Origin: an uncultured Rothia sp.
GTDB taxonomy: Bacteria; Actinomycetota; Actinomycetes; Actinomycetales; Micrococcaceae
NCBI RefSeq assembly: GCF_916715725.1
Contig: NZ_CAKAPD010000001.1
Span: 1-64,000, forward strand
DNA: 64,000 nucleotides
Direction of reading: 5' to 3'
Positions 1 through 8,790 of the stretch are shown here, piece by piece; within the stretch, counting starts at the first letter, position 1; the number at the start of each line of letters is the position of its first letter. Under the pieces are notes generated by a model. It made no database searches, had not been told where the DNA came from, and saw nothing but the letters and a program-made list of their open reading frames with translations. The position numbers and the translations under genes are program-made.

Positions 1-49
1 TCCCGGAGCAAACGATTATGTCTTAATCCCTGATTTATAGGCATGAAAA

Positions 50-97
50 GCCTCCCGTTTCTTGGACTTTAGTTTTGTTGTCCAAGAAACGGGAGGC
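50..97 (-). terminator. Intrinsic terminator of the hydrolase gene
   Basis: Perfect inverted repeat: arms at 50-67 and 80-97 with a 12-nt loop. Read on the minus strand the stem is followed by CTTTTC. It lies about 55 bp downstream of the minus-strand hydrolase stop codon at 152. Confidence 0.85.
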
Positions 98-151
98 AGT
101 TCAACCGGGGTGAGGGGCTTTAGCTATATCAAAGATATATTCAGCGAAGAA

Positions 152-1603
152 TTACTGGTTGTGAACCTCAGCCAGCATGTTCTTCAGGTGACCCAGAATG
201 GTCAGCGAGTCAGAACCGAAACCGTCGTGGTGGTGGGTCTTCGAAGTCCACACGTGGGTGTTGCCGACCCAGCGGGCGGTCTCCATGGAGTGCTCGAAGT
301 CCACGTACACGTCCGGGTTGTAGGCGGCGGCCACAACGGGAACCTCGTTCTTGTGCAGCTGTGCGTGGTCGTACAGGCGACCCCAGTCCTTCTTCTCAGC
401 CAGCAGGTGAGCAACCTCAGCCAGCGGACGCAGCGAGGGGTCCTCCTCGTAGTACCAGGGGAAGATGTGCTCGCCGGTGAAGAGCAGACGGTCCGCATCC
501 GGTGCGAACTCGGGGCGGGAAGCCGCCACGCGAGCAGCAGACCAGTTGGTCGGTGCGGGGGAGGGGGACAGCTCGTAGCCGGGGATGCCGGGCAGAACGC
601 CGTCGGAGGGGCCGTCAGCGTAAATGGTCTCGTGCATCAGGGCGTACAGCGGGTTTGCCTGGAAGGTCACCTCGGCACCCATAGCGGTCAGGAACTGATC
701 GGACAGGTGGTCGTTACCCTCAGCGAATGCGTTCTCCAGGAAGTAGTGCAGACCGCGCTCGCGCCAGCGGCCACCCAGGAAGTGGCCAGCCATCTGGAAG
801 CGGTGATCGGTCAGACGCTCACCGGTGGGCAGGTACTCCTTGTGGGTGCGCAGGTGCTCAGCGATGCGGGTAGCGAGCTCGGCGTCCTCGGGGAACCAGC
901 TGTAGTACTCCTCAACACGTTCCTTCATGCGGTCGAAGGTGTGCTGGTAGACGTTGTCCACGGAGGTACGAATCGGAGCCAGGCCCGCGGTGATGCGGCA
1001 GTCACGCAACGACTGAGGCGCGAACGACAGGTAGGACAGAGTCAGGAAGCCACCGAAGGACTGACCAATGGTGGACCAACGCTTGTCGGCACGGTCAGCC
1101 AGCAGCACCTCGCGGATAGCCTCCGCGTCAGCGATGATGGAGTCCGCACGGAACAGCTCAGTGTACTCAGCCTGAACCTGCGCGTCACCCACAGCGGTGA
1201 TGTTGCGGGCAGACAGCGGGGAAGACATGCCGGTACCGCGCTGATCCAGAAGAACCACGCGGTGAGTCTTCGCCAGCTCAGCAATCCAGCCGCCAATGGA
1301 GCCGGTCTTCGGCGAACCGAAACCGGGGCCGCCCTGCAGGTACACAATGTAAGGACGCTTATCAGCCGAAACGGTCAGAGTCTCGTTGGTGTTCACAACC
1401 TCGCGGGCGAACACGGTGATGGTCTGGTCCGCAAAACGGGAGGAGAGAGCGGCATCCTTGCCCTTGGAGAAAATCAGACCGTGGGTCAGGGGAACCTGGA
1501 ACCAGTGGTCGGTAATCTCGTAGCCGTCGTGCTTGACGACCGAACCCTTGCGGTACTCAACCTTGGGAAGCGAAGAAACGGTCAACGGTGAACCTTCTTT
1601 CAT
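152..1603 (-). CDS. Alpha/beta hydrolase, prolyl aminopeptidase-like (peptidase S33)
   Basis: A soluble cytoplasmic alpha/beta hydrolase of about 480 residues. Visible motifs are the oxyanion-hole GGPG at residues 91-94, DQRGTGMS at 120-127, and the nucleophile elbow GQSFGG with Ser182. A late Asp and the C-terminal HHHDG region are candidates for the remaining triad residues. This order matches prolyl iminopeptidases of family S33, which remove N-terminal proline from peptides. No signal peptide is seen. The ATG at 1603 has no good ribosome site; a TTG at 1585 sits 7 nt after AAAGAAGG and may be the true start. It is a single gene with its own terminator. The exact substrate is inferred from family only. 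Confidence 0.85.
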   Translation of the reverse strand: MKEGSPLTVSSLPKVEYRKGSVVKHDGYEITDHWFQVPLTHGLIFSKGKDAALSSRFADQTITVFAREVVNTNETLTVSADKRPYIVYLQGGPGFGSPKTGSIGGWIAELAKTHRVVLLDQRGTGMSSPLSARNITAVGDAQVQAEYTELFRADSIIADAEAIREVLLADRADKRWSTIGQSFGGFLTLSYLSFAPQSLRDCRITAGLAPIRTSVDNVYQHTFDRMKERVEEYYSWFPEDAELATRIAEHLRTHKEYLPTGERLTDHRFQMAGHFLGGRWRERGLHYFLENAFAEGNDHLSDQFLTAMGAEVTFQANPLYALMHETIYADGPSDGVLPGIPGYELSPSPAPTNWSAARVAASRPEFAPDADRLLFTGEHIFPWYYEEDPSLRPLAEVAHLLAEKKDWGRLYDHAQLHKNEVPVVAAAYNPDVYVDFEHSMETARWVGNTHVWTSKTHHHDGFGSDSLTILGHLKNMLAEVHNQ

Positions 1604-1695
1604 TCAAATAGATAGATACTCTGTATTCTAGCCCACTATGGGCAACATCGTGGCAGAGCCCGAGCGGAGTCTTAGGCGGAGTCTCAATCGGAGTC

Positions 1696-4296
1696 TTAGA
1701 ACTCGCCCACGCTCAGAATCTTCAGCACCGGGTAACCCGCCTCATCGGATGCCGCCAGATCAACCTCGGCACGAATACCGAAGTCAAAGTTATCTTCAGG
1801 GTCGGCGAAGCTCTGCTGAACCTTCCACACGCCCGGATGCGCGGCGGTGTCCTCGTCCATGCTGACCAGGCGAGGCGAGCGCGCATCGGCGTCCGTGTAG
1901 ATGTCGTCGTAGGTGTCGAAGTAGTCGTCCATGGCGTCCGCCCAGCGGTCGGCGTCCCAGCCGCACCACTCGTCCAGGGCGCCCAGGGCGCGGTCGCGTT
2001 CGTCGGCGAAGAGCTCCACGCGGCGGAAGAGGGCGTTGCGCACCATCACGCGGAAGGCACGCAGGTTCTGCGTCACGGCGGGAGGCTCTTCCTCCTCGAT
2101 GGAGGCGTGCTCGGCCGCAATGGTCGCGGTGTCTTCGCCGGCAGCCAGCTTCTCCCATTCGTCCACCAGGGAGGAGTCGGTCTGGCGTACCAGCTCGCCG
2201 AGCCACTCGATGATGTCGTCGAGCTCGTCGGTCACGGCAGAATCGGGGATGGTGTGGCGCAGCGCCTTGTATGCGTCAGAGAGGTAACGCAGGAGCACGC
2301 CCTCGGCACGTTCGAGCGAGTAGTACTGCACGAAGTCGTTGAAGCCCATCGCGCGTTCGTACATGTCACGCACGATTGACTTGGGGCGCGGCTCAAAACG
2401 TGCCACCCACGGCGCGGACTGCTTGTAGGTCGTGTACGCCTGATCGATGAGCTCCGCCAGGGGCTGCGGGTAGGTGACCTTGTCCAGCTCGTTCATGCGT
2501 TCGGTGTAGTCCACACCGTCCGCCTTCAGCTGTGCCGACAGTTCGTTCTTCGCCTTGCGTTCCTGTGCGTACAGCACCTGGTTCGGCGAATCCAGGGTCG
2601 CCTCAATGAGGGAGAGCGCGTCCAGCGCGTAGCTGGGGGACTCGGGGTCGAGCAGTTCCAGCGCGGCGACCGCAAAAGCGGACAGCGGCTGGTTCAGGGC
2701 AAAGTTATCCTGCAAATCCTCGGTCAGGCGCAGGTAGGAGCCGTGCTCGTCCGGGGTGTTGGTTCGCTCAATCACGCCGCCGGTCAGTAGCTCCTTGTAG
2801 ATGCCGATTGCCTTGCGCAGCAGCTCGCGGCGGCGTGCCGGGCTCTCGTGGTTCTCCTGAATGATGCGGTACGCGGCAATGACCGGGTTCTCCGGGCGGT
2901 GCATCAGGTTCAGCAACATCGAATGGGTGATGTCGAAGGAGGAGGTCAGCGGCTCCGGGGCTGCCTCTACCAGCTGGTCGAAGGTCTTCTCGGACCAGCC
3001 AACGAAGCCTTCCGGGGCCTTCTTGCGCTTGGAGGACAGCGACTGGTTAATGCGCTTGGTGTCGTCACCGAACTTCGCCTGAGCTTTAGCCAGCAGGCGA
3101 GCATTCTCAATATCGTGCTCGGGTGCCTGAACCACCACGGTGCCGGCGGTATCAAAACCGGCACGGCCCGCGCGTCCAGCGATCTGGTGGAACTCGCGGG
3201 CACGCAGACGGCGGCTACGGGCACCATCGAACTTCGACAGCGCCGTAATCAGCACGGTACGGATGGGCACGTTAATACCCACGCCCAGGGTGTCGGTACC
3301 GCAAATCACCTTGAGCAGACCCTCCTGGGCCAGCTGCTCCACGAGGCGGCGGTACTTGGGCAGCATACCCGCGTGGTGAATACCGATGCCGGCGCGCACC
3401 AGCTTATTCAGCGCCTTACCGAAGCCCGGACCGAAACGGAACTTAGCAATCAGCTCGGCAATGCGTTCCTTCTCTTCCTTCGAGGCAATCGCCACCGAGA
3501 GCAGGGCGTTTGCCTGCTCCAGCGCCGCCTTCTGCGAGAAGTGCACAATGTAGACCGGGGTCTGCTTGGTCTGCACGAGCTCCTGCACCGTCTCCTGAAC
3601 CGGGGTGGTGGAGTAGTAGAAGTGCAGCGGAATGGGGCGCTCAGAATGAGCCACCAGGTCACTCTCGCGACCGGTCAGCGCCGTCATCTCCTCCTGGAAG
3701 CGAGTCGTATCGCCCAGGGTCGCGCTCATCAGCAGGAACTGCGCCTGCGGAAGCTCCAGCAAGGGAAGCTGCCATGCCCAGCCGCGCTGCGGATCGGAGT
3801 AGAAGTGGAACTCGTCCATGATGACCTGGCAGAGGTCCGCATCCTTACCCTCGCGCAGGGCAATGTTGGCGAGAATTTCCGCGGTGCAGCAGATAATCGG
3901 CGCCTCCGTGTTGATGGCGGAGTCGCCCGTAATCATGCCCACGTTCTCGGCACCAAAAATATTGATCAGGTCAAAGAACTTCTCAGACACCAGCGCCTTA
4001 ATGGGGGCGGTGTAGTAGGAACGCTGACCGGTCGCCAGGCCCGTAAAATGCGCGGCAACAGCCACGGTGGACTTACCCGAACCGGTCGGGGTAGCCAGCA
4101 CCACGTTATGTCCGGCGGCAATGCTCAGAACAGCTTCGTCCTGAGCGGGGTACAGGGTCATGCCGCGGGTCGAAATCCACTCGGTGAACGCCTCATAGAT
4201 TTCTTCGGCGGTGAGGGGGTTGCCCTTAAAATCGCGTCGATTGTAGTCGCCGGGGTTCTCACCCAGCGAGGGAGAAAGAAAATTCAAAATACTCAT
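1696..4296 (-). CDS. DEAD/DEAH-box helicase, Ski2-like, DUF3516 type
   Basis: A superfamily 2 helicase of 866 residues. Motif I TGSGKST lies at residues 71-77, motif II DEFH at 161-164 and motif III SAT at 191-193. Motif VI is QIAGRAGRAG, typical of Ski2/Mtr4-like helicases. The long C-terminal half (about 450-866) has no nuclease motif and corresponds to the DUF3516 region known in actinobacterial members. By family it is expected to unwind RNA or structured nucleic acid using ATP; the cellular substrate is not evident here. It is alone in its transcript, ends about 90 bp before the hydrolase start region, and is divergent from the ABC exporter across a 446-bp gap. Confidence 0.9.
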   Translation of the reverse strand: MSILNFLSPSLGENPGDYNRRDFKGNPLTAEEIYEAFTEWISTRGMTLYPAQDEAVLSIAAGHNVVLATPTGSGKSTVAVAAHFTGLATGQRSYYTAPIKALVSEKFFDLINIFGAENVGMITGDSAINTEAPIICCTAEILANIALREGKDADLCQVIMDEFHFYSDPQRGWAWQLPLLELPQAQFLLMSATLGDTTRFQEEMTALTGRESDLVAHSERPIPLHFYYSTTPVQETVQELVQTKQTPVYIVHFSQKAALEQANALLSVAIASKEEKERIAELIAKFRFGPGFGKALNKLVRAGIGIHHAGMLPKYRRLVEQLAQEGLLKVICGTDTLGVGINVPIRTVLITALSKFDGARSRRLRAREFHQIAGRAGRAGFDTAGTVVVQAPEHDIENARLLAKAQAKFGDDTKRINQSLSSKRKKAPEGFVGWSEKTFDQLVEAAPEPLTSSFDITHSMLLNLMHRPENPVIAAYRIIQENHESPARRRELLRKAIGIYKELLTGGVIERTNTPDEHGSYLRLTEDLQDNFALNQPLSAFAVAALELLDPESPSYALDALSLIEATLDSPNQVLYAQERKAKNELSAQLKADGVDYTERMNELDKVTYPQPLAELIDQAYTTYKQSAPWVARFEPRPKSIVRDMYERAMGFNDFVQYYSLERAEGVLLRYLSDAYKALRHTIPDSAVTDELDDIIEWLGELVRQTDSSLVDEWEKLAAGEDTATIAAEHASIEEEEPPAVTQNLRAFRVMVRNALFRRVELFADERDRALGALDEWCGWDADRWADAMDDYFDTYDDIYTDADARSPRLVSMDEDTAAHPGVWKVQQSFADPEDNFDFGIRAEVDLAASDEAGYPVLKILSVGEF

Positions 4297-4650
4297 GAGA
4301 ATTCCAGTCTATCGGGAATAGCGCGGGCGCGGGGGCGTTATCGTTACGAGGGAACAAACGGGTACTCGCGGAGTGTTTGCGGGGGTGTTCGCTGCATCTT
4401 TGCAGGGTGGTTCGCGGTTCCTTCACGGGGCGTTTATAGGGCGTTCGGGAGGCGCGGTGCCGCGCTAACGCGGGAATTCCCCAAATTCGTGTAGTGTAGA
4501 ACAAAGCACTAAAAGTGCAGTGGTGCAAAAACCTGGTGCTCAGAAGGTCGAAAACGTAGGCCTCCATGCCGCATAGATTACCGCGTAGATGCAGAATCCG
4601 CCGATTGATGTCGGTGCATATTGAGCGGCTGATGCACGCCCCAAAATACG

Positions 4651-4681
4651 TTGCATAAATAACGACACGCCTACCTATGAT
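4651..4681 (+). promoter_or_regulatory. Candidate promoter for the ABC exporter operon
   Basis: In the 446-bp gap between the divergent helicase and exporter genes, TTGCAT (4651-4656) and TATGAT (4676-4681) are separated by 19 bp. This is a reasonable but long-spaced sigma-70-type promoter. The exporter start follows about 60 bp later with the ribosome site AAAGGAGAG. I saw nothing else convincing in this gap. Confidence 0.4.
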
Positions 4682-4742
4682 GTAAATAGTGTTGCGTGCC
4701 ACATTGATAAAGGAATAGGGTAAGAGAAAGGAGAGACGTTGA

Positions 4743-6644
4743 ATGACTGAATACAACGCTGACAAGGCACAAGAAAACGCCGCGCGTGAAGAAGCTACGC
4801 ATGAAGAATCCATGCATAACAAAACCACGCAGGAAAAAGCCGCTCAGAAGAAAACTGTGCAGAAAAAAGCTACACAGGAAGTAACCGGCAGCGAACAGCG
4901 CAAGGCGGAAGAGGAAGCCCTCAAAAAGCGCCTCGCCCTGCGAGTCACCGCGCCCGGATACAAATACCCCTGGCACCGCTGGGCAATCCCCGTCCTGGGT
5001 GAAACCACCGCGGGTACCGGTGCGATTCTTATCCCCGTCATGGTGGGTCAATTCATCAACCAGCACATCGCCGGCAAAGCCCCCGACGCCTGGCCCATGT
5101 TCTGGGTGGTCGTCGCAGCCATCACCTTCATCGTGATCAACGAGTTCTTCGGCTGGGGCACCTCCATGACCCTCAGCGCGGAACTTGGCCGCGACTGGCG
5201 CATCTACATCAACCGGCTCATGGGGCGCACCCGCGCTGGCGTAGACTCCGGCGAAGCGGTCACCGTCATGAACAAAGACGTACGCCGCATTACGGACGTC
5301 TACTTCTCACTGCCGCTATTCGTCAACGCCATGATCATCGCGACCCTCGGTGCCGTGCAGCTCTGGCTCATTAACCCCGTCACCGCGGTCGTCACCCTCA
5401 TCGGCACGCTCATCGTGGTCGGCGTGATCGCCTGGTACTCGACCTTCCTCGAATCGAAGATTGGCGAATACCGCGAAAAGGACGGTGAAGCCTCCTCACG
5501 CGCCTCCGATATCGCCACCGGCCTGCGCACCATCGCCGGCCTCGGCGCCGAAGAACAGATGCGTGAACGCTACCACCGCGGTACCGACGAAGTTTTCGAC
5601 AGCTACATGCGCTACGAAAAGACGCACCGCTGGATGTTCCTCATCCGCGCGCTGCTCGGCGGCGCCGTGACCCTGCTCGGCATCGGCTTCGCCCTCACCG
5701 GCCACGTCGAAAACGGCCGCTGGGTCTCCGACACCCCCGCCGCATCCCTGGTGACCGTCGCCTCCATTATCGCGATGATGGGCGGCCCCATCTGGATTAC
5801 CCAGAACTTCCTCACCGCATGGCGATACGCCAAGATTGCGCTCGCCAAGGTCGCCCGCCTCGAAGGTCACGCGGGCGTACGCCAGGGCGTGCTGAAGAGC
5901 CCGCGCACCGACGAAGAAATGGCGCAGCTGGCACGCGCCGAACAGGCAGTCGAGGCGAGCACCCTCGAGGTGCCCGTACCCGTCGCCCCCGCCGGTGCTA
6001 GCAACCCGCGCATCGTGTACGTCAACCCGCGCGACTACAACCTCACCGCGCAAGACTATGCCGAGGCGCTCGCCCGCACCCTACGCCGCGGGGGAGAGGA
6101 CCTCAAGGATGCAACCGGCCGCCGCGTGCTGCTGAGCGAACCCAACCCCATGATTTTCGCCGGAACCCTGCAGGAGCACCTGCGCCTGGGCACCGTGCCG
6201 AACCCCGACGAGGAGCTGGCACAGGCAAAGGATGAGGAGCTGCTGAAGATTACCGACTCCCGCGAAATCGCCTACCGACTGGGCGGACGCAACCCCGAAG
6301 ACTACTTCGCCGCCCGCATCACCAGTGAAGGTGCGAACCTCTCCGGCGGTCAGCGTCAGCGTCTGGCACTCGCCCGCGCACTCGCACAGGACGCGCAGGT
6401 GCTCATCCTGACCGAGCCGCTGAACTCCGTGGACGAACCCAGCCAGCGCTACATCTATGATGCGATGGAAACCCAGATCGGTAGCGACCGACTGCCCGTC
6501 GGCTACCCCGGCCTGCTGCAGGATTTGGAGCAGGTCTACGTTGTCTCCACGACCGCGGAGGCGACCCGCCGCATGGAACGCGACGGCTACCCCGTCGCTC
6601 AGGCAGAAACCCCCGCAACCACTCAGAATCAGGAGGTGAACTAG
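4743..6644 (+). CDS. ABC exporter subunit A with degenerate nucleotide-binding domain
   Basis: Half-transporter of 633 residues. Residues 1-60 are a charged, Lys/Glu/Thr-rich tail without hydrophobic stretches. Residues about 75-370 carry the membrane helices of an ABC type-1 exporter domain. The following nucleotide-binding domain is shortened: I find no Walker A, and the segment between the membrane domain and the Q-loop-like region is too short to hold a normal N-terminal lobe. The signature LSGGQ is intact at 533-537. Walker B reads VLILTEP, with Thr557 in place of Asp but Glu558 retained. The gene ends 1 nt before its partner, so the two should form a heterodimer. The substrate is unknown; a peptide or drug exporter is the usual guess for this architecture. 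Confidence 0.88.
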   Translation: MTEYNADKAQENAAREEATHEESMHNKTTQEKAAQKKTVQKKATQEVTGSEQRKAEEEALKKRLALRVTAPGYKYPWHRWAIPVLGETTAGTGAILIPVMVGQFINQHIAGKAPDAWPMFWVVVAAITFIVINEFFGWGTSMTLSAELGRDWRIYINRLMGRTRAGVDSGEAVTVMNKDVRRITDVYFSLPLFVNAMIIATLGAVQLWLINPVTAVVTLIGTLIVVGVIAWYSTFLESKIGEYREKDGEASSRASDIATGLRTIAGLGAEEQMRERYHRGTDEVFDSYMRYEKTHRWMFLIRALLGGAVTLLGIGFALTGHVENGRWVSDTPAASLVTVASIIAMMGGPIWITQNFLTAWRYAKIALAKVARLEGHAGVRQGVLKSPRTDEEMAQLARAEQAVEASTLEVPVPVAPAGASNPRIVYVNPRDYNLTAQDYAEALARTLRRGGEDLKDATGRRVLLSEPNPMIFAGTLQEHLRLGTVPNPDEELAQAKDEELLKITDSREIAYRLGGRNPEDYFAARITSEGANLSGGQRQRLALARALAQDAQVLILTEPLNSVDEPSQRYIYDAMETQIGSDRLPVGYPGLLQDLEQVYVVSTTAEATRRMERDGYPVAQAETPATTQNQEVN

Positions 6645-6645
6645 C

Positions 6646-8394
6646 ATGGCAAAGCAGCTCCCCATCGAAAGCCCCGCCTACGTGGCACGCCGCATGTGGA
6701 ACTACCTCGCGGCGCATAAGGGGCGAGCCCTCTACACCTTCGTCATCTACATGGTCAGCACCCTCATGGGTGCGGTGGTGCCCCTGCAGATTGGTGCCAC
6801 CGTGGACGACGTGGTGGCGGGCAAGTTCTCCAGCTACCCGTGGCAGCCGATTCTGATTATCCTGGCGGCGTTCATCGTGCAGGCGATAACCCTCATGGTC
6901 TCCTCGTACAGTGCAGCCCGACTGGGTGCGCTCGTCACCCGTGACGCCAACCAGGACACCCTCGACGGCACCCTCGACCTGGACGCCCGCACCGTGGAAG
7001 AAGCCGGCAGCGGCGACCTGCTCACCCGCGTGACCGACGACCTGTCCTCGGCAGCAAACGCTGTCAGCACAGACCTTCTCGGTGCAATCTACGTGGTCCT
7101 GTACTTCCTGGTTTCCACGATCTCCCTGGCGTTTGTGAGCCCGGCAATGGGCCTGATCATGCTACCCATGATTGCCGGTCTTGCCCTCATCATGTCGAAG
7201 ATGCTGCCGCTCATGGCGGCACGCAACCAGACCGCCCAGGAGCGCGTGAGCGACCTCAACAGCGTGCTGACCGAGAACATTCGCGGCACCTCCACGATTC
7301 GTGAGCTGGGCGTTCACACCGCCCGCGAAGAAGCCTTCGCCGGTGAGAACAAGCGCCAGTTCGCCGCGCAGCTGGGCATGGTGCGTATCCGCCAGCTGTA
7401 CTTCACCGTGGACGCTATTAACGCTTGGATCCCCACGATTCTGTGTATGCTCTGGGGCGCCGCCTGCGTGGCTCTCGGCTGGGCAAGCTGGGGCGCCGTA
7501 GCGACCGCCTCGGTCATGGTTTTCAGCCTGCGAATCCTCGCCGACATGCTGAACCATCACGTCAGCAGCCTGCGTATCATGCTCGTGAACATGGGCCGCG
7601 TGTTCGGTGTGGTCTCCCTGGCAAAGAAGCAGCGTGAGGTGCGTGCACAGCACCGTGCCGAAGCGTTCGCCGCCGTGTCTGATGAAGCCGTGAAGAACCC
7701 GGAGTACGCCATTGACTGCACCGACGTCTCCTACGGCTACTCGCCGGACGCCCTGGTGCTTGAAGGCATCAACCTGAAGATTCGCCGCGGTGAGGCGCTC
7801 GCCCTGGTGGGCCGTTCCGGTTCGGGTAAAACAACTATGGCGCGTCTGATTGGTGGTTCGCTGACCGCCCTGGAAGGCACCATCACCGTGATGGGTCGCC
7901 CGGTCGGTCACGGCGACTTCCCGACCGATGCCGCCGCCGATGGCCGCCCGCGCCTGCTGGTCTGCACCCAGGAAGCGCACGTCTTCTTCGGCACTCTCGC
8001 CGATAACTTTACGGTGGTCGTGCCGGATGCAACCGTCGAGCAGATGGGCGAGGCGCTGGACGCTATCGGTGCCCGCTGGTGGCGCGACCTGCCGCAGGGC
8101 ATGGATACTGTCGTCAGCGGCACGGATTCGCCGCTGACCCGCGACCAGATTCAGCAGCTGGCACTGGCACGTATTGTGCTTGCCGACCCGCACGCCGTGA
8201 TTCTGGACGAATCCACCACCCAGCTGGAACTCGCGGACGCAACCGAGTCCCTGAGCGCCGTGCTGGCGAACCGTGCGGTGCTGATCATTTCGCACGATGC
8301 GCGTATCGCCTCCCTGGCTGACCGCGCGGTCCTGCTGCACGAGGGCAGGATCATTGCGGAGGGTTCACCGGCAGAGATTTTCGCACTGACCTAA
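6646..8394 (+). CDS. ABC exporter subunit B (ATP-binding/permease)
   Basis: Half-transporter of 582 residues, starting 1 nt after subunit A with the ribosome site AGGAGG inside the end of the upstream gene, so translation is probably coupled. Residues about 20-300 hold the membrane helices. The nucleotide-binding domain has a full Walker A, GRSGSGKT at 389-396, and Walker B VILDES with Asp521 and Glu522. Its signature motif is degenerate: LTRDQ at 497-501 instead of LSGGQ. This complements subunit A, which keeps LSGGQ but lacks Walker A. The dimer would therefore have one competent composite ATP site and one dead site. A terminator follows at 8419. Confidence 0.9.
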   Translation: MAKQLPIESPAYVARRMWNYLAAHKGRALYTFVIYMVSTLMGAVVPLQIGATVDDVVAGKFSSYPWQPILIILAAFIVQAITLMVSSYSAARLGALVTRDANQDTLDGTLDLDARTVEEAGSGDLLTRVTDDLSSAANAVSTDLLGAIYVVLYFLVSTISLAFVSPAMGLIMLPMIAGLALIMSKMLPLMAARNQTAQERVSDLNSVLTENIRGTSTIRELGVHTAREEAFAGENKRQFAAQLGMVRIRQLYFTVDAINAWIPTILCMLWGAACVALGWASWGAVATASVMVFSLRILADMLNHHVSSLRIMLVNMGRVFGVVSLAKKQREVRAQHRAEAFAAVSDEAVKNPEYAIDCTDVSYGYSPDALVLEGINLKIRRGEALALVGRSGSGKTTMARLIGGSLTALEGTITVMGRPVGHGDFPTDAAADGRPRLLVCTQEAHVFFGTLADNFTVVVPDATVEQMGEALDAIGARWWRDLPQGMDTVVSGTDSPLTRDQIQQLALARIVLADPHAVILDESTTQLELADATESLSAVLANRAVLIISHDARIASLADRAVLLHEGRIIAEGSPAEIFALT

Positions 8395-8418
8395 ACCTGG
8401 CTGATAAGCCCGGCTGAT

Positions 8419-8453
8419 AGTGCCCGGCACTGCGTGAAGCGGTGCCGGGCACT
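8419..8453 (+). terminator. Hairpin terminator after the ABC exporter
   Basis: Perfect 12-bp inverted repeat, AGTGCCCGGCAC at 8419-8430 and its complement at 8442-8453, followed by ACTCGTTT. It lies 25 bp after the stop of subunit B. Confidence 0.75.
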
Positions 8454-8608
8454 ACTCGTTTAACGGGTGGTTTCCGAACAAGGGTGCGCTGAAATCGGCG
8501 GCGGGAGCTCTCGCAAGAGTGCAAGACTCAAACGAAAATTTCGGAGAGATTCACTTGTCACCCGCAAAACTTTCAGCTACTGAGAATCGTTGTGATAACC
8601 TGGCAGAG

Positions 8609-8790
8609 CGATATGGGGTGCCTTGAGACGCCCGCGACCCGCTAACCCGCCCAACTGACCGCCCAACGAAGGGCTACGGCACAGCGAAGAGCTACAGCAC
8701 AGCGGACGCACGAAACGGCGTAAGAACACTCAAGGCTGAGAGAATCACCCATTGAACCTGCTCTAGTTCGAACTAGCGAAGGGATTATCG
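8609..8790 (+). promoter_or_regulatory. TPP (THI-box) riboswitch
   Basis: The conserved thiamine pyrophosphate aptamer pieces are all present: GGGGTGCC at 8615-8622, GGCTGAGAG at 8734-8742, ACCCATTGAACCTG at 8747-8760, and the closing GCGAAGGGAT at 8776-8785. A P1 helix can form between CGATA (8609-8613) and TATCG (8786-8790). The P3 arm pairs CCTTGAG (8621-8627) with CTCAAGG (8729-8735) and carries a 101-nt insertion. The only plausible ribosome site, GAAGGG at 8778-8783, lies inside the aptamer and P1 ends immediately before the ATG. Control is therefore most likely translational: TPP binding would hide the ribosome site. It fits the thiamine-salvage gene that follows. Confidence 0.93.
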
